Source: Planctomycetota bacterium
GTDB lineage: Bacteria > Planctomycetota > UBA1135 > UBA2386
Assembly (NCBI GenBank): GCA_002684655.1
Contig: NYVR01000085.1
Span: forward strand, 1-46,518
Reading direction: 5' to 3'
Length of the DNA stretch: 46,518 nt
This document shows, piece by piece, positions 42,587-46,518 of the stretch. Below the pieces are notes generated by a model. It had not been told where the DNA came from and did not search any database. It saw nothing but the letters and a program-made list of their open reading frames with translations. The position numbers and the translations under genes are program-made. The stretch's first letter is position 1, and every line of letters begins with the position of its first letter.

Positions 42587-43291
42587 TCAGCTCGGGTCCC
42601 ACAAGATCATGTGGTAGACCGGCAGCAGCGACAGCAGTGAGCTACTGACCCACGCCTCGGCCTCTTCGCCCATCTCCAGAGCGTCTTCCTTGGGCAACTG
42701 TCGCTGCACGTGCAGCCAGTGCTCGCCGGGCGTGTAGTGCTGCATTAGCTCCTTCACCTCGCCCGGCGTCACCGCGGCGCACCAGTGGTCGGCGCGCCAG
42801 TCGTGGAGCTTCAGGTTAAATCCTCCCGGCAGCGTCTTCAGTTTCGCGCAGAACTCATCGAGCACTGCGCGGTCGCCCAGCAACTTCTTCTTGAGGTTCT
42901 CGCCGTCCCACCACGCCTGCGGGTGGATCCGCAGCGCTGCCTCGACGAGTTCGTCGTCCAAACAGACCTCCAAGACCGTCTGGATGTAGTGCGTCTCGGC
43001 GTCCTTGCCGAGAGCCTCGCCGAAGAACGATGCCAGCTTCTTACGCTCCTTCGCGCCCCGGCAGAGGTAGGCCCGCTGCTCGCGCACGCGGTAGCTGTTG
43101 AACGTGTAAGGATGGTGCAGCCCCGCTTGTGACCCCATGTCTGTCCCGATCGCCTTAGCCTCCTTCTTGACCTTATCGGCGATCGACTTCAGCTTGCGCC
43201 GGACGCTCAGGCGCAGCGCGTTGTATTCGGGGTCATCCTGACGATGGCGCTCGTAGGCCTTGAAGTCACGTTCCAGGAAGGCGTCGGTCAT
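42587..43291 (-). CDS. Protein of unknown function
   Basis: A 234-residue soluble protein, mixed charged N-terminal helices (LRLSVRRKLKSIADKVKKEAKAI) followed by an alpha/beta-looking part with several Trp and His (HPQAWWDGENLKKKL, LHDWRADHWCAAVTPGEV, HYTPGEHWLHVQRQL). No signal peptide, no recognisable motif. Diverges from the outer-membrane-type lipoprotein gene over 76 bases. Confidence 0.6.
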   Translation of the reverse strand: MTDAFLERDFKAYERHRQDDPEYNALRLSVRRKLKSIADKVKKEAKAIGTDMGSQAGLHHPYTFNSYRVREQRAYLCRGAKERKKLASFFGEALGKDAETHYIQTVLEVCLDDELVEAALRIHPQAWWDGENLKKKLLGDRAVLDEFCAKLKTLPGGFNLKLHDWRADHWCAAVTPGEVKELMQHYTPGEHWLHVQRQLPKEDALEMGEEAEAWVSSSLLSLLPVYHMILWDPS

Positions 43292-43367
43292 TAGGTCCAG
43301 CGTAGGAAAGACTTCCCCCGAAGCCAGCGGTCTGGCGCAGCAGACCGCACGAACCTACGCTGCGTCC

Positions 43368-44189
43368 ATGCGGCTCATATGCCTTGTATTGGCTGGCGCG
43401 ATGTTCACCAGTTGCACCTCGACGGTGCTGAGTGAACCAGTCGTGCACGCGTCTCCCTACCTCGCGATCTACCAGCTGCGCGGAGACACGAGCCTGCAGT
43501 CGAACACCAACCAGCCGGCAGCGCCCCAGGACAACCCCGCGGTGTCAATGGACACGTTCGGTCACGGCCGCTCGAGAGAAGACGTCGGCATCAGGCTAGA
43601 CGTCGGCGACGGCTTCGGCGGCCTGCGCGCGGACTACTACAAGCTCGACATGGACACCTCGCGCAGCGGCGTCCTCGCTAACGACTGGGGTCAGCTGCGC
43701 GCAGGAGAAGCCGTCAACCTGTTCGCAGAGATGGACGAGCTCAGGCTCGGCTACGTCGAGCCGCTGCTCGACGCGCGCGCCGACTGGCGCGGCGAGGAGC
43801 TGCGGCTGCGCCTCGGCGCAGGCGGCGTGCTCGCGGTTCGCGATATGAACCTGCGCGCGAGAGAGACCACCAACACACGGCGCCAGTCCGTGACGTTCCG
43901 GGGCGACGTCGCCTACGTCGCGCTGCGCGCCCACGCCGCGTGGCAGGACGTCGAGCTCGACCTGGACTACGCGGTCGCGCCAGAGGCCTTCAAGCTCAGC
44001 GGCGACGTCGAGGGTGTCTCGCAAGACCTGGAGGCGCGGGTCAGCTACCGCTTGCCGCAAGGAGATATGCGCTTCTTCGCCGGCTACCGGCTCAGCGAGT
44101 TCTCAGCGACCGCCGACGCAGACGGACTCGTCGCGCAGAGCAACCTGGAGATCAACGGGCTCCAACTCGGCTTCCTGGTCACTTTCTAA
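43368..44189 (+). CDS. Lipoprotein with outer-membrane beta-barrel-like sequence
   Basis: A 273-residue lipoprotein: signal LICLVLAGAMFTSC with Cys at about 17. The rest alternates polar and hydrophobic residues in strands (VGIRLDVGDGFGGLRADYYKLD, LRLRLGAGGVLAVRDM, VAYVALRAHAAWQDVELDLDY, DMRFFAGYRLSEF) and ends INGLQLGFLVTF. A final aromatic residue after alternating strands is characteristic of outer-membrane barrels. A lipid anchor and barrel together are unusual, so either the lipobox or the barrel reading may be wrong. The ATG at 43368 places the signal at the N-terminus; the frame is open upstream to 43260 without domain character. Function unknown. Confidence 0.7.
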   Translation: MRLICLVLAGAMFTSCTSTVLSEPVVHASPYLAIYQLRGDTSLQSNTNQPAAPQDNPAVSMDTFGHGRSREDVGIRLDVGDGFGGLRADYYKLDMDTSRSGVLANDWGQLRAGEAVNLFAEMDELRLGYVEPLLDARADWRGEELRLRLGAGGVLAVRDMNLRARETTNTRRQSVTFRGDVAYVALRAHAAWQDVELDLDYAVAPEAFKLSGDVEGVSQDLEARVSYRLPQGDMRFFAGYRLSEFSATADADGLVAQSNLEINGLQLGFLVTF

Positions 44190-44205
44190 CGCGCGCGGCG
44201 TCTCG

Positions 44206-46056
44206 TCAGAGTCCGAGCTCTTTGACGCGTCGGTAGAACGTACTGCGGGCCATGCCGATTTTGTTCGCGGCGGCCAGCTTGTCCCCGCCCGTCTCCTTGA
44301 GCGCCTGCTCGATGACCTTTCGCTCTGCTGCGTCGCGGTGACCCCGGATGTCCTTGACGCTGCCCAGCGCGCGCGGCCCCGAGACGTCCCCGTCTGCGCC
44401 GCGATAGACAGGGCTCGGGCGGAGCCGGGGCGCGCGGCCCCGCAAACGCTCGGGGAGGTCTTCGATCTGCAGGAGCTCGCCGACGTCCAGCGCGAAGGCT
44501 CGCTCGATGACGTTTTCTAATTCCCGGACGTTGCCAGGCCACGAGTAGCTGTTCATGCAGTCGAGAGCGCCCTCGCTGAAACCGAGAACCGGCTGCTCCG
44601 TTCGCTCATGGCGACGATTCGCCATCGCCAAGAAATGCTCGGCGAGCATGCGCAGGTCGCTGACGCGCTCGCGAAGCGGCGGCAGGTGCAGCGTCACGAC
44701 CTCCAGCCGGTAGTAGAGGTCTTCGCGGAACTTGCCCTCTTGGACGAGCTCGAGCAAGTCGCGGTTGGTCGCGGCAAGGATTCGCACGTCGACGATCCGC
44801 GGCTTGCTGGCGCCGACCGGCCGGATCTCGCCGCGCTGCAGCACCCGCAACAGCTTCACCTGCACGCTGGGTGAGGTCTCGGCGATCTCGTCGAGGAAGA
44901 TCGTCCCGCCGTCCGCAGCCTGGAACAGCCCAGGGCTCCCTGCATCGGCGCCGGTGAAAGCCCCTTTCTCGTGCCCGAACAGCTCGCTCTCGATCAACTC
45001 AGGCGCGATCGCGCCGCAGTGCAAAGGGATGAACGGCGCGTTGCGGTGCCGGCCATCGAAGTGCAGGGCGCGCGCGACCAGCTCCTTACCTGTGCCGCTC
45101 TCGCCGTAGATCAGCACCGTAGAGCGCTTCTGCCGGAGGCTGTCGACGCGGCCGGAGACCTCCGCGACCGCGTCCGAGTCGCCGACGAAGTCCGTCATCT
45201 TATAGACAGCGCCAGCTGCTGCGCGGGCGGGCGGCTCTGGCGCCGCGAGGCTGCGGCCCGCGAGGTGGCGCTCAATCGAGCGGAGGCCGCTGACGTCCTG
45301 GAGCAGCACGAGCTGTTCGCCGTTTGACTGACGCCGCGCCCCGACGAGGACCTCGCGGCGGGACCCGTCGTGATGGAGCAGGTCGACGGTCACGGGGTCC
45401 GCGCCGACGACGAGTACGTCGGCGATCGCCGCGGCAGCAGCGCCGCTCTGCGCGAGCTGTTCACCGACCGTAAGATCACCGAGCAGCGCGACCGCTGCGG
45501 CGTCACACGCGTCGACGGCGCCGTCCGACCTCAAGGTGATCATCGCCGGCATACTGACAGCCGCGTGTTCGGCGCTCAGCTGCTCTAGGTCTGAGAAGGA
45601 CGCGCGCATCTCCTCGTTCCGCTGATGCACGCGAGCTAACTCGGCGCGCAGCGCGATGTTCTCGCGCTCAAGCTTGGAGCGGCCCTGCTCCAGCTGCAGC
45701 ATCACCCGGATCCTGGCGATCAGCTCTTCACGGTCGACGGGCTTCTGGATGTAGTCGACCGCGCCCAATTTGTAGGCGGCTAGCTTGTCGGACTGGTCGC
45801 CCATCCTGCCGGTGAGGAAGATGACCGGCACGAACGCAGTGAGCGGGTCGTTCTTCAGGCGGCGGCACACCTCGAAGCCGTCTATCCCGGGCATCACGAC
45901 GTCCAGCAGGATCAACTCGAACGAGCCGTTCATCGCACGCTCGATCGCCTCGTAACCGCTCGTCGCCGACTCGACCTCGAACTCCGTGTCCCGCAGATAC
46001 AGCTCGATCAGCCGGATATTCTCGGGGGTGTCGTCAACGACGAGAATGCGCGCCAT
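44206..46056 (-). CDS. Sigma-54-dependent response regulator, NtrC family
   Basis: A 616-residue activator. Residues 1-120 are a receiver with acceptor Asp52 (ILLDVVMPGIDG) and IQKPVDR. A coiled segment and a PAS-like region follow (about 125-290), longer than in NtrC. The AAA+ domain has Walker A GESGTGKELVARAL near 325, the sigma-54 contact loop GAFTGAD, and FLDEIAETSP. The C-terminal Fis-type HTH is AERKVIEQALKETGG, LAAANKIGMARSTFYRR. The intact GAFTGA shows it can activate sigma-54 polymerase. No kinase lies next to it. Its start is 24 bases from the divergent S41 protease. Confidence 0.95.
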   Translation of the reverse strand: MARILVVDDTPENIRLIELYLRDTEFEVESATSGYEAIERAMNGSFELILLDVVMPGIDGFEVCRRLKNDPLTAFVPVIFLTGRMGDQSDKLAAYKLGAVDYIQKPVDREELIARIRVMLQLEQGRSKLERENIALRAELARVHQRNEEMRASFSDLEQLSAEHAAVSMPAMITLRSDGAVDACDAAAVALLGDLTVGEQLAQSGAAAAAIADVLVVGADPVTVDLLHHDGSRREVLVGARRQSNGEQLVLLQDVSGLRSIERHLAGRSLAAPEPPARAAAGAVYKMTDFVGDSDAVAEVSGRVDSLRQKRSTVLIYGESGTGKELVARALHFDGRHRNAPFIPLHCGAIAPELIESELFGHEKGAFTGADAGSPGLFQAADGGTIFLDEIAETSPSVQVKLLRVLQRGEIRPVGASKPRIVDVRILAATNRDLLELVQEGKFREDLYYRLEVVTLHLPPLRERVSDLRMLAEHFLAMANRRHERTEQPVLGFSEGALDCMNSYSWPGNVRELENVIERAFALDVGELLQIEDLPERLRGRAPRLRPSPVYRGADGDVSGPRALGSVKDIRGHRDAAERKVIEQALKETGGDKLAAANKIGMARSTFYRRVKELGL

Positions 46057-46080
46057 CGCTCATCACCATACGCTGTTCGG

Positions 46081-46518
46081 ATGCAACAGCAACCGCGCCT
46101 GCCCTTGTGGTTCCTGGTCGCCAACCCTGCGCTAATGATCGCGGCTTTCGCGATCGGCACGTTCGTCGGCGGCGGTCGCCGCGTTCAACTCCCCGAGCCG
46201 CAACGATCGGCGCTCGAGATCGTCTACGGCGAAGTGGTGCGGTCTTACGTCGAGCGCCCCGACGAGCATGAGCTCGTCGAAGCCGCGATCTCCGGCATGG
46301 TATCGACGCTTGACGAATACAGCCGCTACATCCCACCTGCGCAGGTGGCGCGCTACGACGAAGCCAGCCGCGGCCAATACTCGGGCATCGGCGCGGTCAT
46401 GACGGACCTCGGCGGCGAGGTCGTCGTGCACTTCCCCTTCGAAGGTAGCCCCGCAGCAGCCGCCGGGCTGTTGCCGGGCGACGTCGTCTTGCGCGTCAAC
46501 GGCGAGCCGATCGATACA
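46081..46518 (+). CDS. C-terminal processing protease, S41 family, truncated by window edge
   Basis: Only the first 146 codons are in the window. A membrane anchor or signal (PALMIAAFAIGTFVGGG) is followed by the helical region LEIVYGEVVRSYVERPDEHE, then AAISGMVSTLDEYSRYIPP, which matches the conserved G-M-x-x-x-L-D-x-x-S/T-x-Y motif of CtpA-type proteases. YSGIGAVMTDL begins the PDZ domain, continuing with AAAAGLLPGDVVLRVNGEPI. The Ser-Lys dyad would lie beyond the edge. Such proteases trim exported proteins at their C-terminus in the periplasm. Confidence 0.9.
   Translation, partial: MQQQPRLPLWFLVANPALMIAAFAIGTFVGGGRRVQLPEPQRSALEIVYGEVVRSYVERPDEHELVEAAISGMVSTLDEYSRYIPPAQVARYDEASRGQYSGIGAVMTDLGGEVVVHFPFEGSPAAAAGLLPGDVVLRVNGEPIDT

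Overview
The window is a GC-rich (about two thirds G+C by eye), densely packed bacterial chromosome segment with roughly 44 protein genes and one tRNA. I see no prophage, insertion sequence, CRISPR array or rRNA. The organism is probably a Planctomycetota member or a close relative. This is inferred from the mix of genes: an MFS-spermidine-synthase fusion, a TPR-zincin fusion, a family-orphan ECF sigma factor, secreted proteins of no clear family, HhH and HEAT proteins, and few obvious Shine-Dalgarno sequences. The assignment is not proven by any single marker.

Layout. 1-3.4 kb: a truncated alpha/beta hydrolase, pyrC, a split-looking thioredoxin-like gene that I read as one selenoprotein gene, and tRNA-Gly(GCC). 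3.4-11.2 kb: acyl-CoA synthetase, thiD, a DHH phosphoesterase, a TIM-barrel sugar-isomerase-like protein, a coiled-coil lipoprotein and an MFS-spermidine synthase fusion. 11.3-15.7 kb: ECF sigma factor, a Ppx/GppA-CYTH fusion, hsp20, dtd and a TPR-zincin. 15.9-17.7 kb: a two-gene two-component operon. 18-24.6 kb: DapA family enzyme, M3 oligopeptidase, LysE exporter, trpS, a small zinc-ribbon protein and a glycosyltransferase. 24.7-33.7 kb: a long minus-strand run clpB-purB-secreted protein-VanZ-RsbW-like kinase-nadC-HhH protein-unknown-ruvC. 33.7-34.9 kb: ispD-ispF. 34.9-46.5 kb: an envelope region with a Dabb lipoprotein, an MsbA-like ABC exporter and a SurA-like foldase, then a divergent four-gene tightly coupled operon, an unknown protein, an outer-membrane-type lipoprotein, a sigma-54 response regulator and the start of a C-terminal processing protease.

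The most interesting signal is at 1919-2899 (minus). A signal-peptide-bearing thioredoxin-like ORF is interrupted by one in-frame UGA directly after a Trp. The frame is open for 250 codons beyond it. Starting 17 nt after the UGA is a 7-bp hairpin with a 5-nt loop whose second base is G. That is the layout of a bacterial SECIS element, so the gene probably encodes a selenoprotein (Sec76) that automated annotation would split in two.

The second is regulatory. The two heat-shock genes, hsp20 and clpB, lie 13.5 kb apart, and each is preceded by two copies of a TGCCATAATGRCA palindrome or a near relative. clpB also has a 41-nt inverted repeat in its leader. None of these sites resembles CIRCE or HAIR, so they may mark a heat-shock operator of a different kind.
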